Below are positions 40,241-51,286 of a DNA stretch of 64,000 nucleotides, piece after piece. Made by a program: the position numbers and the translations under genes. A model generated the notes under the pieces. It saw nothing but the letters and a program-made list of their open reading frames with translations. It made no database searches and was not told the origin of the DNA. This stretch comes from Vanilla planifolia (taxonomy: Eukaryota; Streptophyta; Magnoliopsida; Asparagales; Orchidaceae): contig JAIUJO010000141.1 in the NCBI GenBank assembly GCA_023846275.1, positions 268,001-332,000 of the forward strand. The letters are read 5' to 3'. Numbering within the stretch: position 1 is the first letter of the stretch; the number at the start of each line of letters is the position of its first letter.

Positions 40241-43200
40241 TGCATGGAATATAAAAATAATGTTTTCTTATTACATATGATTATTTACTTTTTCAATTCA
40301 TAGTAGTTTCAAATGAGGTTTGATGAAGAGAAAAGAAATGTCGTTGGACTCATTTTATTTAGCTAAACCAAATTATGTATTGATGTTTACATTTTTAGAT
40401 ATCTTATTTCTTTTTTTTATTCTTTCAATGTATTTTTATTTGTAGCTAACTTCCTGATTTATAATGTTACATTTAATCTTATTAGTATATTATAATGCAA
40501 CTTTCTTAAACACTTTATCTCATTTCTGAACAATGTTTTCCTTTAATTTAGTTATGTCATGAGGTAACTATAAATCTCCTCTCCACCCTTACATTTATTT
40601 GATTTGGTTATAAAGAATTGTTTTAATATATGTCAAATCAACTTTAATATATATTTACCAATTATGCTTATTTATTTTGGTAATTTGTACTAAGTCAAAT
40701 GAAACTGCGATCAAGAATAAAAAAATATCATTTCCAATATCTTGTAGGCGATTATCTAATTAAATATTATTTTAATATTTTTAAAAACTTATTTAATTTT
40801 TGTATTTTTTATGAGAAATTTTTTTTCATACCTTTATGATGACCAATGATGTCATGCTTGATCTCTTTTTTTTCTTGTAATACGACTGACATATACAATA
40901 TATCCCATTTCTTTAAACTTTTTTTATGTAGCTTTTTTACATTTTTTTATTAAGCTTTATTACTTTATGAGTTATTTTTATTTGTACCTAATTTAATGAT
41001 CCAAGATATTACAAATGATATGTTTTTTGTCTTAGAAATAAAGTTTCCTATAAAATTTGTCCTATTTTTTCAATTGTTTTTTACTTGATTTGATTTTATT
41101 ACTATGAAACTAAAATTCTCCTATGCTATAATCTCTATATCACCCTAATTTGATAACATTATATTATTTAACTTTATCTTATTTTAGCTATAATATATAT
41201 TTACTTAATATTAAAATAATACTTTGTTATTATTTAGGCTTATTTAATTTATTTATTAATTAAAATTGTGATGTGATGGAGGCCAAAATAAACTCAATGG
41301 ACTCATAAAGATAAGCTAGATCAAACTAAATTTTCATCTTTAAATTTTTTAAAATTTCATTTCCTAAAATTTTTGCATGCTTTATGAGAAATTTTGATTT
41401 GTACTAGATTTCATGATCGAGGTTACTGTACCCTTTCATTTTAATATAATGGAATTCAATTATCTCATAAAAATTATTTTTTTTTACTTTTTGGCTTTGA
41501 CTTTGTTACATTACAATCAAACTCTAAATCTCTTCTTATGAGACCTTTATTTTTCTTTGATTTTGTTATATTATATAGCTTCAAGTTTTCTTATTTTTGC
41601 TTTGATATTTATCTGTTATTATTAAAAAAATTATTAATATTTGTTCTTTTTAACATGGGTGATGGCAAGAAATTTTAAATGAGGCCTTATTAAGATGAAA
41701 AATGCATGCTTGGACACATATAAATGGGTTGTATCTAAGTAGATATTCATTTTTATATTTGTTAATATCTTATTTCCTTAGGCTTTGGCATGTTCTAAGA
41801 GACGTTTTTATTCCTAAATTATTTAAAAATTAAGTGTGTTACATAATATCACCTTAATATCATGGTATTCAGCTTTTCTACATAATGTATCTCATTTGTT
41901 CAAATGTTTTGTAATGATTTGGTTATATTACTATGAAACCAAGATGCTTCCCTTGTGCTACCTTTGCATCACTTTTATTTACCTTTATTATATTTTTTCA
42001 ATTTATCTAGTTTTAATTTTAGTATATTTTTTCTTAATATTTAAATAAACATTTGTTAATATTAATGATTATTTAGTATATTAATTTAATGATTATTTAC
42101 TTGTATCTAAGTTGATAATCAAATAGTTAAATTTGATCTTCTTTGTTCCCTAGATTACAACTTTCCAAAATAATTTATCTCCTTTATTAAAATGTTTTAC
42201 TTATGTTTTGATATTTTACTATGAAACACTTATTCTCTACTCCTACAATATTTACATCACTTTCATTCAATTATGCTATGTTGCCTCAAGTTATCTCATC
42301 TTAGCTTTATTATATTCTTACATAAAAAAAATTAATAATTTATTATTATTTATGTTTATTTGTTTTTGTAATTAATAGCAATTTTAAATGATGTCCAATT
42401 GAGAGATTGTAAATGTAATTGAATTTTTTTAATAACTCTACTTAATAAAATATTAAATTTATTTTATTATATATTAAATTTTTAATATTTTTGGCATGTG
42501 TTATGAGTCATTTTTATTTGTACTTATTGCAATGATCAATAATATTATTATCAATCCTTAGTGTTCTAGAATACAACTTTTCAATACAATTTATGCAATC
42601 TTTTCAAACGGTTCAATTTAATTTCGTTATATTATAATGTAAATCTAAAGCCCTATTCGTGATATCTTTACATCATTTTTAATTATTATATTAAATTATT
42701 TGGATAGAATTGAATTCAAATATAATATATATATGCTTATTATTAGAATAATGCTTTACTATTTTTTATCTTATTTTATTTTAGTTCTTAGGGATTCGAA
42801 ATAACATTCAATTGAGACCAATCAAATTTGGAATCTTGAAGAACTCTATCTAATTAAGAATTATTTTTTAAAATTTTAAATATTTTATTTTTTCATTTTT
42901 AGCATCATTTACAAGTCATTTTTATTCCTAACTAATTTGAGGTATGAAGATGTTTTGCACATTCACGTTTACACTTTGGCAATTTATTGTAAAAAAATTA
43001 ACTCTTTTTTCAACTTCATTTGTCTTTATTTGGTTTTGTTACTATAAAACTCTAGTTCTCCTTATGCTTGACATTTAAAAAGTTTTTAATTGGTTAATGA
43101 CATTATTTCAAATGTATCTAACTTTATGTTTAATATATTATTACTTAAAATAAAAAAAATAATTTATATTTATTTACACATATTTACTTTGGTAATTAAT

Positions 43201-43770
43201 AGAAATTTTTAAAGAGGTCATTAGAGAAAAAATGTTGTTAAATGTTTTTTGAACTCTATCAATTTAAATATTCAACATTATTTTTTAAAATTTTTTATAT
43301 CTTATATTTTTGCTATACTTTTTAAGGGTATTTATTCTTATCTATTTTGATGATCTGGTGTAAAACTCTATCTCCTCAATAATTGAAATGCATCTTTCTT
43401 ATATAATTTATCTCATTCTATTAACCTTTGTTCTTAGATTTGGTTGTAGTTCAATAAAACACCAAATCTCCTCTCATTTAACAATTCTATCACATTTCTT
43501 CAATTTGTTTCTTTTTAGTTTTAATATTTATTAGACTAATATTGTAATTAAAGTTCCAAATGAGGTCCAACTAATGAAATAATCGTAGTTGGTCTCGTAA
43601 TGATGTGATCTATTAAATTAAATATTCATTTTTATTTTTCTTAATTTTTTATTTTTAAGGTTTTTGCATTGTTTGTGGGACATTTTGATTTGTAACTAAT
43701 TTAGTAATCAATAATGTTAACCATAATCATCTTAGTATTCCAAAATTTAACTTTTGCTTCATTTTATGTT

Positions 43771-43851
43771 GCAAACTCTCTTTTTTGTCTTTCCAAATTC
43801 CAACTCAAATCACTATCTCAATTGCATTGTAATTCTTTTCAACTTAGATCA
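43771..43851 (-). other. Leader fragment of a gypsy element
   Basis: Short non-satellite stretch between the end of block B and the primer site of LTR1. Read on the - strand, the bases right after the primer site (GATCTAAGTTGAA) resemble the usual start of plant gypsy leaders. The rest of the internal region (gag, pol) that should follow is missing, and the satellite begins instead. Confidence 0.5.
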
Positions 43852-43863
43852 TCTTTGATAGCA
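43852..43863 (-). other. Primer-binding site next to LTR1
   Basis: TGCTATCAAAGA on the - strand matches 9 of 12 bases of TGGTATCAGAGC. It is separated from the LTR end by the spacer CAAA (+ strand), the same spacer at the same distance as in the other two copies (49209-49212 and 61759-61762). The shared spacer makes chance unlikely. Confidence 0.65.
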
Positions 43864-43867
43864 CAAA

Positions 43868-46148
43868 CATGGCATCCATTATTTTTTTCCATACAGTAGG
43901 TTAACTCTTTAAAATTTTTAGAACTCCAATGAATAGAACATCCCTTAGATTTTGTCAATTTTTCAATGTACAAGTATGATAATACAATAGTTATATCCAC
44001 CATATGACAACGTAGAAAGTTAAAACTACAACTACAACTATAAACCATTTAAACTAGCACACCATCCATATGCCATAGATTACATATTTATTGTAATACA
44101 ACAATACATTTCCATGTACATATACAATATTTAGCTTGTCATATGATTAATAAATTATTTAGAATAATTCTCATAAAAAAACCTTTATAATTTCAACTCA
44201 TTCTTTTCTTATAACTTGTCCTCTTTTTATTAGATTTCTAATACATCTAAAACTTTTGTGCCAATGAAAGGACTAAGGCAACCAACATTCCTTTGTAGAC
44301 TATCCCTAATAATAAAATTAATATGAAATAGGAAATGAGTAATAATTTGGGACAATCACATGAAAGGTCTAATCATAACATCAATTATATAATAAGCAAG
44401 CAAGTCAACATGAATATAAAGAGAAAATATATTATGCTATCAAAGGTAAACATGCTATGATCTTTAAGAAAAATACAAGCACATATAGTTTTTAATTATC
44501 CTTTTAATTGTATTTTCTTTATGTGATCTTGGATATCCATCCAAGGTCACGTTAAACTTAGTAAACTTACTTGCTAACCACTTTTTAAATTATTTAGTCA
44601 TGATAAAAATCTCATTTGTTGATTTATCATATTATGTTCTCATGCAGATTCATGCTCAGTTTTCTCAAATTGTTTTGTAAATATCTTTGAGACAAATCTA
44701 AATACTGTGCCCTCCAAGGTCATTAGCCATGCCAGGGTCGTTAAATCTCGTGGCCTATATGGCCGTTAGTAACATTATGATGGTAATATCTTAATCTTGT
44801 GACCCACAAGGACTGTAGTAATCTCACAATGGTGATATCTTAATCTTATCACTTGAATTAGAATGAGCCATCTCATACTGTTAATATCTTAATCTTGTGA
44901 TTTGAATGGTAACTAGCTACCTCATGATTGTAACATGTTGTGGCCTTAGAGCCTCTGGGAACAATGAACAACACATATTCTTATCATATAATATGTATCA
45001 TAACTTATCATTTCTTTAGTTTTTTCTTATTAAATGCTCTACTTTCAAAATATTATTGCATGAGCTTATCTAGTGTTTTGCTTGTGTAATTAATCTTATC
45101 AAACAATTTAATGTAATAATTTATTAATAATATGAATGCATACAACTATTTTAAGTAAACATTTTTTGTAGATACATAAAATAGAATGACATCATTACAT
45201 CAAAATCATATCTGGATATACAATATATGTGTAAATTCTGAATTTTAACAAAGTAAAACTACATCAAACATACATAATTGTTTATCTCAAATTTCCACCT
45301 CATAATTTTTCTTACTGTTTGTTATTGTTTTATAGATATTCAACTCTCCCTTTTCATCAATTTCAACCTATCAATTCTAATTTTTTCAAATAAATTTACA
45401 ACTTTTTTGCACAAATTTAAAATTGTGAAAGAATTAATGTTGAATTGTAGGTCTCACTAGAAGTAGCAAAAATGACATTTTTCTTCAAACCTTTCTTGAT
45501 TTTCCCTTTATCCTGAAATCTTGGCTTTCAAAACTCAAAGGATTCTACACACTATCACCCTAATGGCAGAATTTGATCCTAATTAGAACCAAATCATATC
45601 TTATATTACCAAATATTAATATGGCAAGCAAATACCAACAATGATTTTTCCCAAAGTCTTACAAGATTGTCACAAAACTTTTATATAGATCTCATATAAA
45701 AAACGAATTTGGTTCTCAACACTTCTGACTTATGTAAGGTCATCCACAGTGCAATTAACATCAAATACTCGATTCCCATAAAACAATTATGGAAATTGAT
45801 GTCCTCACTAAAATCAAAGCATCACTTAAGTTAAATTTCAAAATACTTCCACAAAAATCCTCTCATAGGATTTCAATTGGCATGTTGATAAAGAGAGAGA
45901 AAATGTTGATTTTGAAAAATAACAAAAACATAGTTGAATATATATCTTTATTCTTAAAAATTTTGATAATTCAAAAAAACTACAAATGAACTGTAATAAA
46001 GATCAAAAGATATTATTACACTCATCTCAATAAGCTTTGATCAACTTTATATTTATTTTTATATTTTAGAATATTTTATTTTCTTTTGTTTGCCGCACTT
46101 TATAAGACATGTCAATTCGTACCTTATTTCGCGATTGAGGATACCACA
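43868..46148 (-). repeat. LTR1 of the gypsy family, including a satellite-like U3 start
   Basis: About 2.28 kb. The left (3') end on the + strand is CATGGCATCCATTATTTTTT, matching the LTR2 start at 49213. The right (5') end is GGATACCACA (46139-46148), which on the - strand reads TGTGGTATCC. This pairs as a terminal inverted repeat with the other LTR end (TATGACATCCC in LTR2). The right-hand 230 bp (about 45916-46148) align with the satellite monomer from the AATTTATTATT tract to GAGGATGTTACA. The remainder aligns with LTR2 and LTR3 at roughly 70% by eye. It contains a 49-bp minisatellite at 44735-44935. Confidence 0.75.
44735..44935. repeat. 49-bp minisatellite inside LTR1
   Basis: The segment TAATATCTTAATCTTGTGA and its variants start at 44784, 44833 and 44882, exactly 49 bp apart, with a more diverged unit at about 44735. 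LTR2 (about 50070-50160) and LTR3 (about 62640-62760) carry two or three weaker units at the same place. Copy number therefore varies among LTRs of this family. Confidence 0.88.
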
Positions 46149-46150
46149 AA

Positions 46151-46164
46151 CTCTCCACTCTTCT
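46151..46164 (-). other. Candidate polypurine tract of the gypsy element
   Basis: AGAAGAGTGGAGAG on the - strand lies between the pol stop (46185) and the LTR1 start TGTGGTATCC (46148). This is the position of the plus-strand priming tract in Ty3/gypsy elements, just after pol in the Tekay/Del group. The G content is unusual for the surroundings. Confidence 0.6.
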
Positions 46165-46184
46165 AAGCCTGTCATCCTTTAAAT

Positions 46185-47450
46185 TCAATATAGTGTGGGA
46201 TACTTGATTCTCATCTTGTCCTAGAGTTTTAAGATAGCTTCACATTCTATTTGGTTGTTATATTATACTCTAAGCATAATAATTACTTTTTTTCTCAAAT
46301 GGTTAATCTCTTTAGCTATGATCCTCATAGACTTCTCTTCATACTTATATTTTGTTGCATTTTATTTGGGATTTTATCATATTACATTGCAAGGAATGGA
46401 TCAATAATGTATTTTTTGAAATTTGAAATGAGAAATAATTTATACATGCCTAAGATTGTTGAAGGTAATGCTATATTGGCTACAGCCTCTGCAACTCTTT
46501 CCAACAGATGAAAAGCTCAATGAACCTTGGCTTCAACTTGCTACCTTTTTTAAATCAAGTTACACACATAATTGGAATCACTTTTAAGAGTACTTTATCT
46601 TCTTCTTGGAGCATTGCCTTTTTGTGTTTTATATCAATGTTCATCTTTTTATGATCTTGTGTTCTCTATAATCTTTCATGAATCAGTTGAAATTTTTTAG
46701 TTATTCCATTTATAAATTCGAGAGCAAACTAAGCTTTGTCACCTACTTCTTACCAACAAAATGGTTACTAATATTTTCTATTACATAGTGCTTAAAATGC
46801 AGCCATTTTTATGTTAGATTGATAATAATTATTGTTAGTAAATTCAATCAATACCAAAAGAGTATCCCAACTTCCATAAAAATATAATATATTTAGTCTC
46901 AATAGGTCCTCTAATGTCCTCGTAGTTTTTTTAATTTATGCATCTATTTGAGAATGAAAAGTTTATTAAACCATGATTGAGTACCAATTACTCCATGTAC
47001 TTTTTCCTAGAAATGTGAGGTACATTTCAAATCTCAATTAAATATAACTCCCTTTGATACTTCATGCAATTTTATATTTTGAGAAATATAAATATGTGTT
47101 ACCCTTTTAGTGGATAGAAAATGGATTATTTTCAATAATCTATCAATAATTACTCATATAGCATCATAACATTAACATTTTTTTTCAACCCAACTACAAA
47201 AGCCATTAATATCATTTTTTATTTCCATGTAGAAATAGAAAGAGGTTACAATAACCTAGTTGGTTTCTATTGCCCCCTCTAATCTACTAACATGTCACAC
47301 ACTTGCTTTCATAACTATAGTCACCTTTCTTCATACCATTTCACCCAAATCTCTATTTCTAGTTATACAACTTTATGATCCTTGGATGTATTGTGTATCT
47401 TTTATCATTTGTCTGTTCCAATAAAGTTTGTTTCTATGTATCTATTGTAG
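46185..47450 (-). pseudogene. Gypsy integrase and C-terminal tail
   Basis: Decayed, multi-frame. The integrase core is clear: VIIDRLLKIIHFLS at about 47109-47150 (VIVDRLTKSAHFLP in active elements), then LHEVSKGVIFN and the segment for DRD-x-FTSxFW, then residues matching the EALGTxLxFSTAFHPQTDGQSERT stretch near 46900-47000. Before the core are a degraded zinc-finger/LQPL region (about 47250-47450) and a W-x-W-E-x-I-x-x-DF segment. The tail has a KPRFIELF segment (PRFIGPF in active copies) near 46530, then RIIAKEIKHLRKK, NNQIECEA and KMRIKYPTLY followed by TGA at 46185-46187. This closely follows the Tekay/Del chromodomain-like end, which usually closes YPHLF. Stops throughout rule out function. 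Confidence 0.85.
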
Positions 47451-47689
47451 AAAGTCATCCTCTATTATTCTGAAAAAACACTTTTTATTTCTATTAGAAT
47501 TTGTTTCTTTTTTCCTTTGTAATAAACTTCATTTGTTAGATGTTTTCAATTATAACTTGAGCAACTTTCAATTCTAGCAACTAATTTATTCAAATAACTG
47601 ATTAAGAAAAGTTCCTTTGAACAACTATTGATATTGCATTTAATTTGAGCATGTTTATTTTAATTATTACTTTGACTCTTCCAAGCTTC

Positions 47690-48070
47690 ATACAATGTTA
47701 TGGAGACTAGCCCATCAACTTAAAGCCTTAGCTACAACATTAGATTTACCTTTGTGATAAACAATGCCATGACATAATCTTTAAGCATTTCCAAACATGT
47801 TCATTGTTTTTTATTTAATTCGTTATTTGAGAAAATATAAGTGAAACTTATATGATCAATAAGTAGATAACTTTAATAGGTAGTGTTGGTAGAAACTTAA
47901 GGCAAACTTAATTATGCTAAGCTAGAGGTCATTCATAGGATAATCTATTTCATGATTTTGTAATTACTTAGAAACATATGATGTATCTTTTGAAAGGCAA
48001 GTTGAAGTGAACTTGCCTTTTAAAATTTAAAACCTTCTTTCTCTTTTTTATAATACCCAAGCAAACTTGA
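47690..48070 (-). pseudogene. Gypsy RNase H
   Basis: Visible residues are NHEIDYPMNDL (HEKNYPTHDLEL in active copies) near 47930-47960, KFAL/YQHYL after it, and GKSNVVAKALS at about 47717-47752 (GKANVVADALSR). About 190 bp of RNase H, present in the second gypsy copy (60420-60650), are missing here. An 11-bp perfect inverted repeat (47993-48003 and 48010-48020, six-base loop) sits at the missing segment. The first catalytic Asp region falls in the deletion, so the enzyme is dead. Confidence 0.8.
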
Positions 48071-48099
48071 TAGTTAAGTTATATTTCTAAGGCTAAGCT

Positions 48100-48801
48100 A
48101 ATCAACGATATCTATTATTTTATGAAATTTTATAATGATACCTTCTACACTAATTATATGCCAAAAAAATCATCAACTAGAAAAAAAATTTGTATTTAAA
48201 ATTTTACATAAAATTTTTTCTCTCATAGCCACTATAATAATAAACGTAATTATCTCATGTTCTAATTTATCTATAGAATAGATTATGACAGCATGAATAA
48301 AAATAATAACAAAATGAAATCCTTGAAAGCAATTAGATCATTTTAAAAAAATAGGAAATTTAAAAAATTCAAAATGATTGCATCGTATTCTAAAAGCTAT
48401 TTTCGGAATGTCTTCCTTCTAGTTCTAGTTTATGTTAACCAAATGTTAACTCAATCTTTGAAAATATTTTAGCTCCTTATAATTGATCAATTATTCATTT
48501 ATTTTAGGTAAAAGATGCTTATTCCTAATGGTGATCTTTTTCAATTCTTTGTAATCAATATATATTCTTAAGCTTCCATCCTCCATCTTCATAAATAACA
48601 TTAATGAATCCCAAAGTGATACATTGGGACAACTAAAACATTTATCAATCTGATCCTATAACTACGCTTTTAGTTCTTGTAATCCATGTGGTGCAATTCG
48701 ATAGGGTCCTTCTGAGATTATTTTTGACACGAGAGTGAAATCAATCATAAACTCGATCTCTCTTTAGATGGCATTCTAGGTAATGGTTTAGGAAAAACAT
48801 C
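48100..48801 (-). pseudogene. Gypsy reverse transcriptase
   Basis: Begins with DVFPKPLPRMPSK at about 48763-48801 (DVFPEDLPGLPP in active copies). Then come an SEGPYRIAPHGLQELK segment, NVSLWDS, and YIDYKELKKITIRNKHLLPKI, recognisable as the LCIDYRELNKVTIKNxYPLPRID block, with stops and shifts. Further on are KTFR and a decayed LTNAPAAFM stretch, then FYVKF for LYAKFSKCEFW. The FIDD catalytic pair cannot be recognised; the sequence there has shifted. This enzyme copies element RNA into DNA in active relatives. This copy is non-functional. Confidence 0.85.
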
Positions 48802-49019
48802 TAGATATTCCCAAGCTAATAGAACTTCTGACAATTGTAGTAATTTAATCTCAACTTCTTATATTAATTCCAAAAAATGCCAATATCATTTTCTATCTAG
48901 TATTTTTGTCTTTAAAGAAAATAATATAGGTACCTTCTCACCCTTGCCAAAATAAATGAATTCATTTCCATCTACCATATGAACCTTTAATTCCTCTCCC
49001 AATAATCAATAAATACATA

Positions 49020-49190
49020 ATGAAATGTTAACCAATCTATCCTAAAGATAACATTCAATTCTGATAGTTTTATAACAATTAACAAGAGTTCAAAATATGA
49101 CTCCCTCATTTCACATCCTATTGAATATCTTTTTTCTACATTCACCTCTTCTCTTATAAGAACTTTTTTGAAGGAGTTTCTAAAATATGC
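49020..49190 (-). pseudogene. C-terminal end of gypsy protease
   Basis: ELNVIFRIDWLTFH at about 49018-49061 corresponds to the DVILGMDWL motif that closes the protease/linker of Ty3/gypsy pol, and YWERN follows. Only about 135 bp separate this from the primer site, so gag and the protease active site (usually LIDSGATHSFI) are gone. The second copy shares this arrangement. Confidence 0.7.
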
Positions 49191-49196
49191 ATCTCA

Positions 49197-49208
49197 AATA
49201 TGATATCA
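49197..49208 (-). other. Primer-binding site next to LTR2
   Basis: TGATATCATATT on the - strand, 8 of 12 with TGGTATCAGAGC, with the same CAAA spacer to the LTR end as the other copies. It marks where minus-strand synthesis would have started in the ancestor. Confidence 0.6.
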
Positions 49209-49212
49209 CAAA

Positions 49213-51286
49213 TATGACATCCCTTATTTTTTTGTACGTTTAACTAATTCTTCAAATTTTAAAATTTGAATCGACAGAAGCCCTCCTTACTTTTGTTTAT
49301 TTTTCCAGTTTACAAGTATAAAAATGACATATTTATATCCATAATATCTCAACCAAGTCATTTATATCCACAATTATAACTATAAATCACAAAAATGATT
49401 ACACCATCCAAATGTCATAGTTTCCATAATTTATTATAAAACTATAATCTACTTCTATTTACACATAAAATAAAATTTTTATCACATGAAAAATAAATAA
49501 CTCAACACAAGAATTACAGAAAAACCTTGTAATTTAAATTCTTTATTTTATTATAAGCTATTCTATTGGTCGATCCTTTTTTTGCTAGGTTTCAATTATA
49601 TCAATAACGTTAGTGCCAAAGAAATGGTTTAGCCAACCATCATTCGAATAGTAAGCCATCTCTAACAATGAAATAAATATGTAAATTATGAAATAAATAT
49701 TAATTTTAGACAATCACATGTATGTTCTAATCATAACATCAATTAGAGCTTATAAGAAAGAAACTCAATATTAATGTAAAGAGGGAGGATGTTATGCTAT
49801 GAAAGAAAAAACATGCCATGATCTCTAAAAAATTATAAGAACATGCAACTTTTTATTCTACCTTTCAATCTCTTTTCTTAATAAGAACATGCTTATTGGT
49901 GCACCTTTCCACTTAACTAAGCAACCTTACGTGCTAAACATATTTTAGTTTAGTTACAATAGAAAATTAATTTATTGATTTATGTTACTATATTATTTGC
50001 CAAATCATACTTTGTCTTTATTTTTTTTTTACATATCTTTTTAGTAAATCTTAATAGTATGGTCTGCATTGCTAGTTGCCACCTCATAGCTATATAGTCT
50101 TAATCCTGTGACTCATACAGGAAACTAGCCACATCCTTGTGGTAGTCTCTTGGTTCTTCCGTGGCCACTAACAACAAGCAACAACACATATATTCATGTT
50201 ATTTAATATATATCATCAATCATTATTTCAATAATTTATTTTCACATATAAAGTCCTCATTATTCAAAGTATTTATGTTTTAGTTTATCAAATGTCATGC
50301 TTATGCAATTAATCATGCTAAAAAATTGCAAACAACCAATTATTAAAAATAAGAGGCCATAAATCTAGATGTAATTACATATATTAATGTACACACAAAT
50401 AGTTGCTAGAAATCAAAAAGAATAAAATCTCACATGCTATGTATTATTTTTAATAAATCTATACTACATGAAATATATGTATATATCAACATGTTGGAGA
50501 GCCTACTACTCGTGTAAGGTCTTAATTTTAGCAAATCAGCACAACATCAGAAATATGCATAAATGTTTATGTTAAAGTGCCTACCTCATAAGTTTTCTCA
50601 TTGTTTGGGATAGTTTTTCAGCTAATAAACAATGTTTTTGTCAATTTGAGCATATTAGTTAGAATTTTATCAACTAGATTTATAAATTTGTCCACAAATT
50701 AAAAATTGTCAAAGTTTTAATGTATAATCGCTTGAACCACGGGTAGATTGCTAAAATGACTTCTTTCTTGCCAACTTTCTTGGTTTTCCTTTTTATCGAA
50801 ACAAGAACTTGTAAACCTCAAGGGATTCCATACATTGTCAACCCAATGGCCAAATAGGAACCTAATTAAAACCAAATGTTTGGTTATGTTGCCAAAATTT
50901 AAAGAAATTGTGAGTAAATATAAGCCCAGTTGGTAATAAAGAGAACTCATGGATCCTAACAATTGTGGGTTTTTCCCAAAATCTTCCAACAACATAAAAC
51001 CTTAATTTGGGTCTCATTTAATAACTTTTTTCTCACAATCTTTTAAATTGCAAGTTGAAATTGTGAAACTAAAAATTAAATTAAGGTTCTTGCATTTTTT
51101 ACCTTATGAGAGGTCCTCGATGGTGCACTCAACCTCAAATCCTTGATTCCCCTAAAAAGACTATGGAAATAAAAGTGTTCATTATCGATGAAGTGGCTCT
51201 CCACAAAAAATTTAACCTGATGTATGAAAATCCTCTTTTAAGGGTTTCTTGGGCATAGGGATTGTGAAAAAAAATCTAGTTTTTCA
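49213..51286 (-). repeat. LTR2 of the gypsy family
   Basis: Unique part of about 2.07 kb. The left end reads TATGACATCCCTTATTTT on the + strand. It aligns along its length with LTR3 (61763-63886, roughly 80% by eye) and less well with LTR1. Shared islands include the CAATCACATGTATGTTCTAA region, CATTGTTTGGGATAGTTTT and GGGATTCCATACATTG. At 51287 it passes without a break into satellite-like sequence at the same phase as in LTR1. The expected 5' end (GGATACCACA) is not found: the monomer there has a deletion after about 51508. An open frame at 50717-50995 (- strand) lies in the right half. Confidence 0.8.

Larger units (their letters stand above)
23325..43770. repeat. 410-bp satellite, block B (about 50 monomers)
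   Basis: Same repeat as block A. Landmarks near the GAGCTCTATCC phase recur at about 23355, 24140, 24545, 24970, 25380, 25790, 26210, 26920, 27335, 27750, 28150, 28570, 28980 and so on to about 43610, mostly 400-420 bp apart. Shorter steps (26210-26505, 32500-32650, 38875-39140) are monomers with internal deletions. The element-like landmark GGATGTTACACT recurs in most monomers, for example 31765, 36170 and 38620. Neighbouring monomers are no more alike than distant ones by eye, and I saw no higher-order period. No coding frame above 90 codons occurs. The right end stops near 43770, next to a gypsy leader fragment. Confidence 0.9.
43868..51286 (-). mobile_element. Gag-less Tekay/Del-like Ty3/gypsy element with two LTRs
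   Basis: Reading right to left: LTR2 (unique part 49213-51286), primer site, protease tail, RT, RNase H, integrase, C-terminal tail with natural stop at 46185, purine tract, LTR1 (43868-46148). The domain order RT-RH-IN is that of Ty3/gypsy, and the end after integrase matches the chromodomain-like tail of Tekay/Del elements. gag and the protease core are absent. LTR1 is itself followed by a primer site, so the unit is part of a tandem arrangement rather than one clean insertion. The right end has no intact LTR terminus and continues into satellite. Confidence 0.8.

Noticed and set aside
23325..43770. Calling the satellite centromeric
   Set aside because: Nothing in the sequence shows centromere function. 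The retroelements here are Tekay/Del-like rather than the CRM group typical of plant centromeres, and the monomer length alone is not diagnostic.
43839..44048. 69-codon - strand frame across the LTR1 end
   Set aside because: It runs from the LTR through the spacer and primer site into the leader, so it cannot be a conserved coding unit.
46251..46511. 86-codon + strand frame
   Set aside because: It is the antisense of the gypsy pol C-terminal tail, whose - strand reading gives clear family motifs.
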